A stretch of 64,000 bases of DNA from Lysinimonas soli (GTDB taxonomy: Bacteria; Actinomycetota; Actinomycetes; Actinomycetales; Microbacteriaceae), in NCBI RefSeq assembly GCF_042655435.1, contig NZ_JBHSMG010000006.1:36465-100464 (forward strand), given 5' to 3'. This document shows positions 31,890 to 40,217 of this stretch, piece by piece. Each line of letters begins with the position of its first letter. Positions within the stretch are counted from its first letter, which is position 1. The notes beneath the pieces were generated by a model. The model was not told the origin of the DNA and did no database searches. It saw only the letters and a program-made list of their open reading frames with translations. Made by a program: the position numbers and the translations under genes.

Positions 31890-34096
31890 TAGCGCTCGCC
31901 CTTCAGCCACACGGCCGCCAGCGGCGGCAGCGTGAGTTCGACGGAGGCGGGATGACCGCCCCACGGCTCGGCCACGGCCTCGACTCCGCCGAGGTTGCCC
32001 ACTCCCGAGCCGCCGAAGTCGGTGGCATCCGAGTTCAGGATCTCGGCCCAGTGCCCGACGAAGGGCAGGCCGACCCGGTAGGGGCCGACCGGGTTGCCGC
32101 CGAAGTTGACGAGGCAGGCCAGCGCCTCGCCCGCGCGTGACCAGCGCACGAAGGCGACCACGTTGCGCTGCGGATCGTTGGCGAGCCACTCGAAGCCGGC
32201 GGGGGTGTTGTCCTGCTCCCAGAGCGCCGGCTGCTCGCGGTAGACCCGGTTGAGCTGCCCGACCAGGCGCTGCAGGCCCTGGTGCTCGGGGTGGTCGAGA
32301 ATCCACCAGTCCAGCCCGCGCTGCTCGCTCCACTCGCTCGGCTGACCGAACTCGCTGCCCATGAACAGCAGCTGCTTGCCCGGATGCGCCCACATGAACG
32401 ACAGGTACGCCCGCACGTTCGCGAGCTTCTGCCACTGGTCGCCCGGCATCTTGGCCAGCAGCGACCCCTTGCCGTGCACGACCTCGTCGTGGCTGATCGG
32501 CAGCAGGAAGCTCTCGCTGAAGGCGTAGAGAAAGCTGAAGGTGATGTCGTTGTGGTGGTCGGCACGCCACATCGGGTTCTCGTGCATGTACTGCAGCGAG
32601 TCGTGCATCCAGCCCATGTTCCACTTGAGCCCGAAGCCCAGGCCGCCGCCCTCGGTCGGGTGCGTGACCCCGCCCCATGAGGTCGACTCCTCGGCGATCA
32701 TGACGATGCCCGGATTGCGCTTGTAGGCCGTCGCGTTCGCCTCCTGCAGGAACGAGATGGCCTCGAGGTTCTCCCGTCCGCCGAACCTGTTGGGCAGCCA
32801 CTCGCCGTCTTTGCGCGAGTAGTCCAGGTAGAGCATGCTCGCCACGGCATCCACCCGCAGCCCGTCGATGTGGAACACCTCGAGCCAGTAGACCGCGTTG
32901 GCGACCAGGAAGTTGCGCACCTGAGAGTCGCCGAAGTTGAACACGAGCGTGCCCCAGTCGGGCTGCTCGCCGCGGCGCGGGTCGCTGTGCTCGTAGAGCG
33001 GCTGCCCGTCGAAGCGGGCGAGCGCCCACTCGTCTTTGGGGAAGTGCGCGGGCACCCAGTCGACGATCACGCCGATGCCGGCCCGATGCAGGCGGTCGAC
33101 GAGGTAGCGGAAGTCGTCGGGATGCCCGAACCGGCTGGTCGGGGCGTAGTACCCGGTCACCTGGTAGCCCCACGAGCCGCCGAAGGGATGCTCGGCCACG
33201 GGAAGGAACTCCACGTGCGTGTACGCCAGCTCGCTCAGGTAGTCGATGAGCTGATCGGCCAGTTCGCGGTAGCCGAGCCCGGGGCGCCACGAGCCGATGT
33301 GCATCTCGTAGACGCTCATCGGCGAGTTGTGCGGATCGATCCGCGCGCGCGCCGACATCCACTCGGCGTCGCCCCAGGCGTAGCGGGTCTGACCGATGAC
33401 GGAGGCCGTGGCCGGTGGCACTTCGGTGTACTGCGCCATCGGGTCGGCCCGGGTCACCCACACGCCGGCCTGCGTGAGCAGTTCGAACTTGTACGCGCTG
33501 CCGGGCTGCAACCCGGGGACGAACAGTTCCCAGACGCCGTTGTCGTCGAGCCGGCGCATGGCGTGCTGCACGCCGTCCCAGCGGTTGAAGTCGCCGACCA
33601 CCCGAGCGGCGAGGGCGTGCGGGGCCCAGACCGAGAAGCCCGTCCCCTCGATCCCCTCGTGCGGGCGGTAGTGGCTGCCGAGCACGTCCCAGAGCTGCTC
33701 GTGACGGCCCTCGCCCCAGAGGTACAGGTCGACCTCACCGACGGTGGGCACGAAGCGGTACGGGTCGTCGGCCGTCCAACTCGGCGCACCCGCGTAGCTC
33801 GCCTCGAGCGCGTACGCCTGCCCGGCGCCCGGGGCGAATCCGTGCCACAGCCCGCGGGCGACGTGCTCGAGACGGATGCGGGTGCCGTCCGCCCGGATCG
33901 CCGTGACGCTCTCGGCGAGCGGTCGGATGGCCCGGATCACGAAGCCGCTCGCGCCATCCAGTTCGGCCGGATGCTGCCCCAGTGCGTCGTGCGGACGCGG
34001 ATGCCGCCCCTCCACGAGCGCCGCCAGGTGGTCGGGGTGCAGGGCCGGCAGCCCGGAGTCGACGGGCGGCGTGGCCGGCGTGCGGTTCGCGGGCAT
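31889..34096 (-). CDS. glgB: 1,4-alpha-glucan branching enzyme
   Basis: A 735-residue GH13 branching enzyme. An N-terminal N1 domain leads to CBM48 (FSVWAPHALAARVVGDFNRWDG). The catalytic barrel contains DGLRVDAVASMLYLDYSRKDGEWLPNRFGG (nucleophile Asp), MIAEESTSW (acid Glu) and LPISHDEVVHGKGSL. It transfers alpha-1,4 segments to alpha-1,6 branch points of glycogen. It overlaps glgE by one base (TGATG), so it is co-translated. Both proteins begin MPAN. Confidence 0.96.
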   Translation of the reverse strand: MPANRTPATPPVDSGLPALHPDHLAALVEGRHPRPHDALGQHPAELDGASGFVIRAIRPLAESVTAIRADGTRIRLEHVARGLWHGFAPGAGQAYALEASYAGAPSWTADDPYRFVPTVGEVDLYLWGEGRHEQLWDVLGSHYRPHEGIEGTGFSVWAPHALAARVVGDFNRWDGVQHAMRRLDDNGVWELFVPGLQPGSAYKFELLTQAGVWVTRADPMAQYTEVPPATASVIGQTRYAWGDAEWMSARARIDPHNSPMSVYEMHIGSWRPGLGYRELADQLIDYLSELAYTHVEFLPVAEHPFGGSWGYQVTGYYAPTSRFGHPDDFRYLVDRLHRAGIGVIVDWVPAHFPKDEWALARFDGQPLYEHSDPRRGEQPDWGTLVFNFGDSQVRNFLVANAVYWLEVFHIDGLRVDAVASMLYLDYSRKDGEWLPNRFGGRENLEAISFLQEANATAYKRNPGIVMIAEESTSWGGVTHPTEGGGLGFGLKWNMGWMHDSLQYMHENPMWRADHHNDITFSFLYAFSESFLLPISHDEVVHGKGSLLAKMPGDQWQKLANVRAYLSFMWAHPGKQLLFMGSEFGQPSEWSEQRGLDWWILDHPEHQGLQRLVGQLNRVYREQPALWEQDNTPAGFEWLANDPQRNVVAFVRWSRAGEALACLVNFGGNPVGPYRVGLPFVGHWAEILNSDATDFGGSGVGNLGGVEAVAEPWGGHPASVELTLPPLAAVWLKGER

Positions 34097-36177
34097 CAGG
34101 CCTCCCCACGCGCGGGGGGTTCGGCGTGCCGGATCGACAGGATGTGCACGGGCTCGGCGAAGGCGTCCAGGCGCACGTAGTTCGACTCGCTCCAGTCCCA
34201 CTCGGCGCCCGTGATCAGCTCCGTCACGACGAAGCGATCGCCCGGCTCGAGCCCGAAGCGGGTCAGGTCGAGGTGCACGATGGTCTCGCGCACCGAATGG
34301 GGGTCGACATTGGCCACGACGATGATGCTGTCGCTGACGCCGGAGGGCGCGAAGGCCCCGTCGAGGTGCTTGCCGTAGACGAGCACCGATTCGTCGTCGC
34401 TCCAGTGCACGCTGAGGTTGCGCAGCTGGGCGAGCGCGGGATGCTCGGCGCGGATCTCGTTGAGGCGGGTCAGGTACGGGGCCAGCGAGGTGCCCGCCTT
34501 GGCGATCCGCGCCCAGTCGCGCGACTTGTACTCGTACTTCTCGTTGTCGATGTTCTCTTCGCTGCCCGGCCGCGCGACGTCTTCGAACAGCTCGTAGCCG
34601 GTGTAGACCCCCCAGCTCGGCGACGCGGTCGCGGCGAGAGCGGCCCGGATCTTGTAGGCGGGTGGCCCGCCGAACTGCAGGAACTCGGTGAGGATGTCGG
34701 GCGTGTTCACGAACAGGTTCGGGTGCAGGTAGTCCGCCGACGGCCCCGCGATCTCCTGGAAGAACTCCTCGAGCTCGGGTTTCGTGTTGCGCCAGGTGAA
34801 GTAGGTGTAGGACTGCTGGAATCCGGCGCCGGCCAGCGAGTGCAGCATGGGCGGGCGGGTGAAGGCCTCGGCGAGGAACACCACGTCCGGATGACTCTCG
34901 TTGACGACCCCGAGCAGCCACTCCCAGAAGGCCAGCGGCTTCGTGTGCGGATTGTCGACCCGGAAGATCCTGATGCCCTTGGCGATCCAGAACTCCACGA
35001 TCCGCAGCACCTCCGCGCGGATCCCTTCGGGATCGTTGTCGAAGTTCAGCGGGTAGATGTCCTGGTACTTCTTCGGCGGGTTCTCGGCGTAGGCGATCGA
35101 GCCGTCCGGCCGCCGCGTGAACCACTCGGGATGCTCGGTCACCCAGGGGTGGTCGGGAGAGCACTGCAGGGCCAGGTCGATCGCGACCTCGAGCCCGTTG
35201 CGGGCAGCCACCCCCAGGAAGTAGCGGAAGTCGGCCCAGCCGCCGAGCTCAGGATGCAGCGCGTCGTGGCCGCCCTCGGCCGCCCCGATCGCCCAGGGGC
35301 TGCCGGGGTCGCGCGGGCCGGCTTCGGTCGAGTTGTTTGGCCCCTTGCGGAAGGTGCGCCCGATGGGGTGAACGGGCGGCAGGTACACGACGTCGAAGCC
35401 CATCGCCGCCACCCCGGGCAGTCGGCGGGATGCGGTGCGGAAGGTACCGCTGATCCAGGTGCCGTCCTTGGCGCGCTTCGCGCCCTCCGAGCGCGGGAAG
35501 AACTCGTACCAGGCGCCGACCGCGGCGCGGGCCCGCTCGACGCGCAGCTCGAGCGACTCGGACTCGGTGACGAGCGACTCGACCGGCTGCGCGGCGATCG
35601 CAGCGGTCAGCCGCGGATCGTGCGCGAGCTTGAGACGGGCGGCGGGGGTGAGGTGCGTGTCCGCGAAGGCGGCGCGAGCCTCGCCGAAGATCTTGCCGCG
35701 GTGCCCCTCGAGCAGCTGCACGGCGCCCGCGAAGACGAGTTCGACATCCTGGCCCGCGGCGATCTTGATCTCGGCGGTGTGCAGCCAGCTGGCCCAGTCG
35801 TCGCTCGCCGCGCGCACCCGCCAGGGCCACCGGCCCGTGCGATCCAGCCGGACCTCGGCCCGCCACCGGTCGGTTCCGGGGGCGATCAGCGTCATCGGGT
35901 GCGTGGACTCCACGCCGTCGGGGTCGCTCAGCACGAGTTCGACGCGCAGCAGCCCGTGCCCCTCGCGGAACACGGTCGCCTCGAAGGGGACCACCTCGCC
36001 CGCATACCCGGTGGCCGGCCAGCGGTTCTCGGGCTGCTGGGGTGCCAGTTGACGGATCGGGATGCGGCCGATCCGCGCGGGGACGGTCGGCAGGATCGCC
36101 GATGCGGTCGCCGATCCCGGGGGACGGCCCGACGCGGGGTCGCTCGGGGAACGCGCGGCAGAGACGTTGGCGGGCAT
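34096..36177 (-). CDS. glgE: GlgE maltosyltransferase
   Basis: A 693-residue GH13_3 enzyme that extends alpha-1,4-glucan with maltose units from maltose-1-phosphate. The barrel motifs are DVVYLPPVHPIGRTFRKGPNN, EVAIDLALQCSPDHPWV, IRIFRVDNPHTKP (nucleophile Asp) and VVFLAEAFTRP (acid Glu). The ATG at 36,177 removes a basic 57-residue extension with no family match. treS and maltokinase (pep2), which usually feed GlgE, are not in the window. A perfect 17-bp palindrome lies 83 bases upstream. Confidence 0.95.
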   Translation of the reverse strand: MPANVSAARSPSDPASGRPPGSATASAILPTVPARIGRIPIRQLAPQQPENRWPATGYAGEVVPFEATVFREGHGLLRVELVLSDPDGVESTHPMTLIAPGTDRWRAEVRLDRTGRWPWRVRAASDDWASWLHTAEIKIAAGQDVELVFAGAVQLLEGHRGKIFGEARAAFADTHLTPAARLKLAHDPRLTAAIAAQPVESLVTESESLELRVERARAAVGAWYEFFPRSEGAKRAKDGTWISGTFRTASRRLPGVAAMGFDVVYLPPVHPIGRTFRKGPNNSTEAGPRDPGSPWAIGAAEGGHDALHPELGGWADFRYFLGVAARNGLEVAIDLALQCSPDHPWVTEHPEWFTRRPDGSIAYAENPPKKYQDIYPLNFDNDPEGIRAEVLRIVEFWIAKGIRIFRVDNPHTKPLAFWEWLLGVVNESHPDVVFLAEAFTRPPMLHSLAGAGFQQSYTYFTWRNTKPELEEFFQEIAGPSADYLHPNLFVNTPDILTEFLQFGGPPAYKIRAALAATASPSWGVYTGYELFEDVARPGSEENIDNEKYEYKSRDWARIAKAGTSLAPYLTRLNEIRAEHPALAQLRNLSVHWSDDESVLVYGKHLDGAFAPSGVSDSIIVVANVDPHSVRETIVHLDLTRFGLEPGDRFVVTELITGAEWDWSESNYVRLDAFAEPVHILSIRHAEPPARGEA

Positions 36178-36259
36178 CACCTGACGGTACCGCGTCCGGC
36201 CGCGGCGTGGTGAGGACGCTTCGCGTGTCCCCCGGAATCGACGTCGAGGGCGCACCGAG

Positions 36260-36276
36260 TTGTACCCCGGGTACAA
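36260..36276. promoter_or_regulatory. 17-bp perfect palindrome upstream of glgE
   Basis: TTGTACCC-C-GGGTACAA is a perfect dyad with a one-base centre. It is in the 432-bp gap between glgE and the SipW-substrate gene and lies in an AT-rich patch. The form suits a dimeric repressor controlling glgEB or the export cassette; no cognate regulator is adjacent. Confidence 0.6.
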
Positions 36277-36391
36277 AACCGGAATTTGCAGGAAATGAGA
36301 TACAAAAATGCTGATCAGAGCCGCGAATTGCGGATGAGAAAATCCCAATGACCGTGCCCTTTAGTGGGGGTGGTTTGCGGGTTGTCCACCC

Positions 36392-36613
36392 TAAGGAGGA
36401 CACGTAGTGTCTTCGTCGGGGGAAGTTCCCTGTGCATGCCGAGCGCTCAGCCGAACGGTCTGCACTTCACCCGATTGGCACGCACGGAACCGTGCGAACC
36501 CGATATCTCTCTCGTCTCGAGGCAGTCACCTCGTGAGCGGCAGCATGCCCTCGCGCGCCTCGAGCCCCAGAACTCGACATCACTGCGATGCCGTGAAAGG
36601 AAACCCGAAATGA
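36392..36613 (+). other. Possible leader ORF coupled to the SipW-substrate gene
   Basis: TAAGGAGG (36,392-36,399) is a near-perfect Shine-Dalgarno seven bases before a GTG (36,407). That opens a 68-codon frame ending in TGA at 36,611-36,613, overlapping the ATG of the next gene (ATGA). The codon choice is atypical (TGT, GAA, GTT, CGA) and the peptide is Ser/Arg/Cys-rich. It may be a leader peptide or chance. A CGCACGG/CCGTGCG hairpin (36,481-36,496) lies inside it. Confidence 0.35.
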
Positions 36614-37170
36614 ACAAGCTCACCAAGGGCGCCATCGCCACCGCGGCCGGCGTCATCCTGCTCATGGGCGGCGCGGGCACCCTCGCCTCGTGGAACAGCT
36701 CCGCGAGCGTCGGCTCGACCCAGACCATCAGCTCCGGCTCGCTCGGCGTCACCGCCGGCACGGCCGGGGTCTGGAAGTCCGGCAGTACCACGATCAACCC
36801 CTCGACCTTCAAGGTCGTCCCGGGTGACACCCTCACCTACACCCAGACCTTCAACCTGGCCGCCACCGGCGACAACCTGCTCTTCACGGTCGTCACCACG
36901 CCCGGCACGATCTCGGGTGCGACGACCGGTGCCGCCGATGTCGCCCTGGCGACCGCGCTGACCAAGAGCGCCACGTTCTCGATCAGCGGCGCCAACATCG
37001 CCGCGAGCACCACGAGCGGAACGTACAAGGTCGCCTCGAACAGCGGGACCAGCACCGTGACCGTCGTGATGACCGTCCAGTTCCCGTACGCGTCGGACAA
37101 CTCCTCGCAGCTGGGCAACGTCACCTTCGGTGCCGGTGCCGTCACGCTGACGCAGACCCAGACGCCGTAA
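36610..37170 (+). CDS. SipW-dependent exported protein, TasA/camelysin-like, major substrate
   Basis: A 186-residue protein. The N-terminus MNKLTKGAIATAAGVILLMGGAGTLASW is the alternate (SipW-type) signal: short, with a GGAGTLAxW end rather than a plain AxA site. The mature part is Thr/Ser/Gly/Ala-rich beta-structure (FKVVPGDTLTYTQTFNLAATGDNLLFTVV), as in TasA/CalY fibre proteins. It has one Trp-rich start and no cysteine. It heads the cassette that ends with sipW. RBS GAAAGGAAA precedes the ATG. It probably assembles on the cell surface; that role is inferred. Confidence 0.85.
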   Translation: MNKLTKGAIATAAGVILLMGGAGTLASWNSSASVGSTQTISSGSLGVTAGTAGVWKSGSTTINPSTFKVVPGDTLTYTQTFNLAATGDNLLFTVVTTPGTISGATTGAADVALATALTKSATFSISGANIAASTTSGTYKVASNSGTSTVTVVMTVQFPYASDNSSQLGNVTFGAGAVTLTQTQTP

Positions 37171-37181
37171 CCCGCTTCCCC

Positions 37182-37216
37182 GGGGGTCCGCCGTGTCCCA
37201 CGCACGGCGGACCCCC
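37182..37216 (+). terminator. Attenuator-like hairpin inside the SipW cassette
   Basis: A 14-bp perfect stem (37,182-37,195 with 37,203-37,216) has a seven-base loop, and adjacent CCCC/GGGG runs can extend it. It lies directly after the first substrate gene. A G-poor, C-rich tract with repeated CACCCGCCCGCCT (about 37,230-37,295) follows and looks like a Rho loading site. Confidence 0.7.
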
Positions 37217-37309
37217 GGGGGAACACCCTCGCCCCACCTGCCTTACCCGCCCCGCCCGCCTCACCCGCCCGCCTCACCCGCCCGCCCCACCCACGAAAGG
37301 TCGCAGACC

Positions 37310-37930
37310 ATGAGCCAGGCACGCATCCTGCGCCGCACGGCCGTCGGTCTCCTGCGGGTGGGCCGGGCGATCCGAACCCGGTCGGCCTCTCGCGGCGTGA
37401 TGCGCCTCTCGGTGCGCGCGGCGCTCGGCGCCACGGCCGCGCTCGCCACCGGCATCCTGGTCGCAGCCGGTCTGGCCGGGGGCAGCTACGCCTTCCTCAA
37501 CTCGCGCGCGACGACCCCCGTCATCACGATCACCAGCGGCAACCTGGCCCTCACCGTCAAGTACGGCACCGGCACGGCCGGGACGGTCGCCGCGATCCCC
37601 ACCACCGCCTGGGCGACCATGCTCCCCGGCGATGTGGTCGGGCAGCAGCTCACGATCGCGAGCACCGGCTCGGCCTCGTCGACCCTGACTGCGCGCCTCG
37701 CCGCGACGACCGCGCCGTTCGAGATCCGGATCGCGTCGGGCACCTGCCCGGCGACCGTGATCAGCGGCGCGGCGCTCACCACCACGGCGGCGGCCGCCGG
37801 GACCCTCGCGGGCGGTGCGAGTTCGACGGTCTGCGTGCAGGCGACCCTGCCCGCATCGGCCGCCGCGTCGGCCGCGGGCGCCTCGACGGCGTTCTCGCTC
37901 ATCCTCGACTCGACCCAGGTGCCCAACTGA
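37310..37930 (+). CDS. SipW-type exported protein, second substrate
   Basis: A 206-residue protein with a basic N-terminus (MSQARILRRTAVGLLRVGRAIRTRSASRGVMR) and a hydrophobic segment ATGILVAAGLAGGSYAFLNS (about residues 46-65). A Thr/Ala-rich beta domain follows (ITITSGNLALTVKYGTGTAG...). Two cysteines in the mature part (FEIRIASGTCPATV and STVCVQATL) could form a disulphide. It belongs to the TasA-like class by signal type and composition. The stop overlaps the next start (TGATG). Confidence 0.8.
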   Translation: MSQARILRRTAVGLLRVGRAIRTRSASRGVMRLSVRAALGATAALATGILVAAGLAGGSYAFLNSRATTPVITITSGNLALTVKYGTGTAGTVAAIPTTAWATMLPGDVVGQQLTIASTGSASSTLTARLAATTAPFEIRIASGTCPATVISGAALTTTAAAAGTLAGGASSTVCVQATLPASAAASAAGASTAFSLILDSTQVPN

Positions 37931-39321
37931 TGCCGCGCCGTCTCGCTCGCTTGCTGCCGAACCCGGGAACCGTCCGCGGCAAGCTCGGCATCGCCGCCTT
38001 CCTCGTCGCCTTCTTCGTCCTGGCCGGCAGCACGGCGGGTTACGCCTACTGGGTCACGAGCGTCTCGGCCACCTCGACGGTGGGAGCCGCGACGCTCAGC
38101 CTGAGCACCTCGAACTTCACCTCGGTCGGCTACACCTTCGGCAACGATGCCCTCGTCACCACCGGCAGCGTCACGGTCGCGAACACCACCACGACCAGCA
38201 GCACCCGGTCGGGTGCGGTCACGCTCACTTTCGGCCCGGCCGCGACCGCGACCCTCGCCGGCAAGGTGACGGCGTCGGTGTGGTCGACCACCTCGGCCGC
38301 CAATTGCACGGCGACCACGACGGTTCCGGGTGGCGCCACGACCGCGCTGTGGTCGGCCTCGCCCGCGGTCTCGACGACTCTCGCACCGGGGGCCAGCGCG
38401 GTCTACTGCATCCGCAGTTCGGTCGCCTCGCGCGAGACGCTCGCCACCTCGGGCGGCAGCATGACCTTCAGCCCCAAGATCACGGCGACGATCACCGTCG
38501 GCTCGTTCACCGGCTCGACCTCGGCGACGACGACCCAGTCGTCGCAGTACGTCTACCCCGCGGCGACGCCCGACACGACGCACTGGATGTGGATCCGGCC
38601 GAATTTCTCGAACGCGAGCTACGACTACTGCGCCGACGTCTCCGGCGCCGGCAGCACGACGGGCACGATCGTCATCTCCTACGACTGCAAGACCTCGGGT
38701 GCGGCGAACCAGCAGTGGGACCTCAGCCCCAGCGGGGTCACGGGCTACTTCACGATCGCGCCGCGCAACGCGTCGGGACTGCGCATCGACGACAACAGCT
38801 CGACCGCATCCGGTGCCGCCGTCACGGTCAACACCGCGGGCACGGCCTCGACCGCCACGAATCAGCAGTGGCAGCTGCAGACCGTCTCGCCGGGCGTCTA
38901 CGAGATCGTGAGCGCCTACTCGGGCATGTGCCTGACCTCGATGAGCGGCACGGGCGAGAACCTCGGCGGCATGACCCAGGCGCCGTGCGCCGGCACCGTC
39001 TACCAGCAGTTCCTCCTGTCGCAGGCGTTCCAGAGCTTCAGCTGCTCGACCGGGCTCGGCTCATGGACCTGGTCATGGACGTCGGCGGCGACCGGCCCGT
39101 ACCACGTGCTCGTGACGCACGGCGGCACCACGAGCGAGGTGGTCACCACCGCGACGACGGCCTCGGGCGCGACGCTCGCCTTCTCGACGGTCAGCAGCTA
39201 CGGCCTCGGCACCTTCAGCGTGAGCTTCGTCGACGGCAACGGGACGCTCGTCGGCACCGGGACCATCACGGCGAACTTCCTCAACCTCGGCAACGGCTGC
39301 ACGGCCAACGACCTGCAGTGA
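37930..39321 (+). CDS. SipW-type exported protein with ricin-type lectin domain
   Basis: A 463-residue surface protein. The SipW-like signal LGIAAFLVAFFVLAGSTAGYAYW (about residues 19-41) is followed by a TasA-like beta domain to about residue 200. A beta-trefoil lectin domain (about 215-365) has the QxW repeats NQQWDLS, NQQWQLQ and the variant YQQFLLS, with paired Cys in DYCADV and SYDCK. A C-terminal domain (about 370-463) contains WTWSWTSAATGPYHVLVTHGG. The lectin suggests glycan binding, possibly of the cell wall or a matrix. Confidence 0.83.
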   Translation: MPRRLARLLPNPGTVRGKLGIAAFLVAFFVLAGSTAGYAYWVTSVSATSTVGAATLSLSTSNFTSVGYTFGNDALVTTGSVTVANTTTTSSTRSGAVTLTFGPAATATLAGKVTASVWSTTSAANCTATTTVPGGATTALWSASPAVSTTLAPGASAVYCIRSSVASRETLATSGGSMTFSPKITATITVGSFTGSTSATTTQSSQYVYPAATPDTTHWMWIRPNFSNASYDYCADVSGAGSTTGTIVISYDCKTSGAANQQWDLSPSGVTGYFTIAPRNASGLRIDDNSSTASGAAVTVNTAGTASTATNQQWQLQTVSPGVYEIVSAYSGMCLTSMSGTGENLGGMTQAPCAGTVYQQFLLSQAFQSFSCSTGLGSWTWSWTSAATGPYHVLVTHGGTTSEVVTTATTASGATLAFSTVSSYGLGTFSVSFVDGNGTLVGTGTITANFLNLGNGCTANDLQ

Positions 39322-39326
39322 TCGCC

Positions 39327-40217
39327 ATGGGAACGCAGACCATCCACCGGGCACCGCGCCACCGGGCACCGCGTATCGCGGTCGCCCTGACGACGGCCGC
39401 GCTCGCCTCGGCCGCGCTGTTCGCGGGACCGGATGCGGCGCGAGCCGACTCGCCCTCCGTGCAGTTCAGTGCGGACGGCATCCACTGGGCGTCCGACTAC
39501 AGCGGGCAGCTGTTCGCCGGGGTGCTGATGGTCCCCGGGAGCATCGCGACCCGCTCGGTATACGTTCGCAACGCGGCGACCGGGTCGGGACTGCTGCGCG
39601 TGACGCTCTCCCGGGTGGCGACGGATGACCTCGCCCTGGCCGACGCGACGAGCATCACGACCTCGAGCGATGCCCGGCCCGGCGCTCCGGTTCCCCTGTC
39701 GGCCGCGCAGCCCTGCGCCGCGCTCGCCGACGGTCAACTCGTCGGCTCGGGAGCCGCCGTGCGACTCGACAACGCCATCGCGGTCTCATCGCTGGATGGC
39801 ACGGCCGGCCAGTCGGGCTGGGTCGCCTTCGAGCTCAGGGTCACCTTCCGCAGCACCGACAGCGCCGCGCCGGCGCCGGCCGACTGCCCGAGCGACGGCG
39901 CATCGGTCGGGGGACTGCCCGCCCCGCGCGACTCGTCGACGGGCCCGACCCCCTACCACCGCACGGCGCGCGGATGGGCGGCGGGCAGCGGATCCGTCTC
40001 GATACCGCAGGCACCCGTCACCACGGGTCACGCCCAGCCGCCCCGCGACGTGGGGTTCCTCGTCGCCAACACCGAGCGCTTCTTCCAGGAGTACACCGTC
40101 GAGTTCTGGATCGCGATGTGGGTGCTCGGCACCCTGCTCTTCCTGCTCGTGCGCCGTCGCCGAGCAGCCCGCGACACACCCGAAACGAAGCTACGACAGA
40201 TCGGAATGGATCGATGA
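39327..40217 (+). CDS. Cassette surface protein with C-terminal membrane anchor
   Basis: A 296-residue protein with a conventional signal peptide ending AARADS (about residue 38). A beta-type ectodomain contains VQFSADGIHWASDYSGQLF and PGSIATRSVYVRNAATGSGLLRVTL, and a linker follows. A single C-terminal span, FWIAMWVLGTLLFLLVRRRR, and a basic tail end the protein. The design suits a membrane-anchored assembly or tethering factor, like TapA in Bacillus, though there is no sequence match to it. GTG at 39,318 overlapping the previous stop is an alternative start. It overlaps sipW by ATGA. Confidence 0.78.
   Translation: MGTQTIHRAPRHRAPRIAVALTTAALASAALFAGPDAARADSPSVQFSADGIHWASDYSGQLFAGVLMVPGSIATRSVYVRNAATGSGLLRVTLSRVATDDLALADATSITTSSDARPGAPVPLSAAQPCAALADGQLVGSGAAVRLDNAIAVSSLDGTAGQSGWVAFELRVTFRSTDSAAPAPADCPSDGASVGGLPAPRDSSTGPTPYHRTARGWAAGSGSVSIPQAPVTTGHAQPPRDVGFLVANTERFFQEYTVEFWIAMWVLGTLLFLLVRRRRAARDTPETKLRQIGMDR

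Noticed and set aside
31889..35164. Very long minus-strand frame of 1,091 codons
   Set aside because: Only the part from 34,096 down is real (GlgB). The rest is the shadow of glgE in another frame.
36361..36609. Known riboswitch ahead of the SipW-substrate gene
   Set aside because: Several short hairpins are present, but no recognisable core of a known class could be matched by eye.
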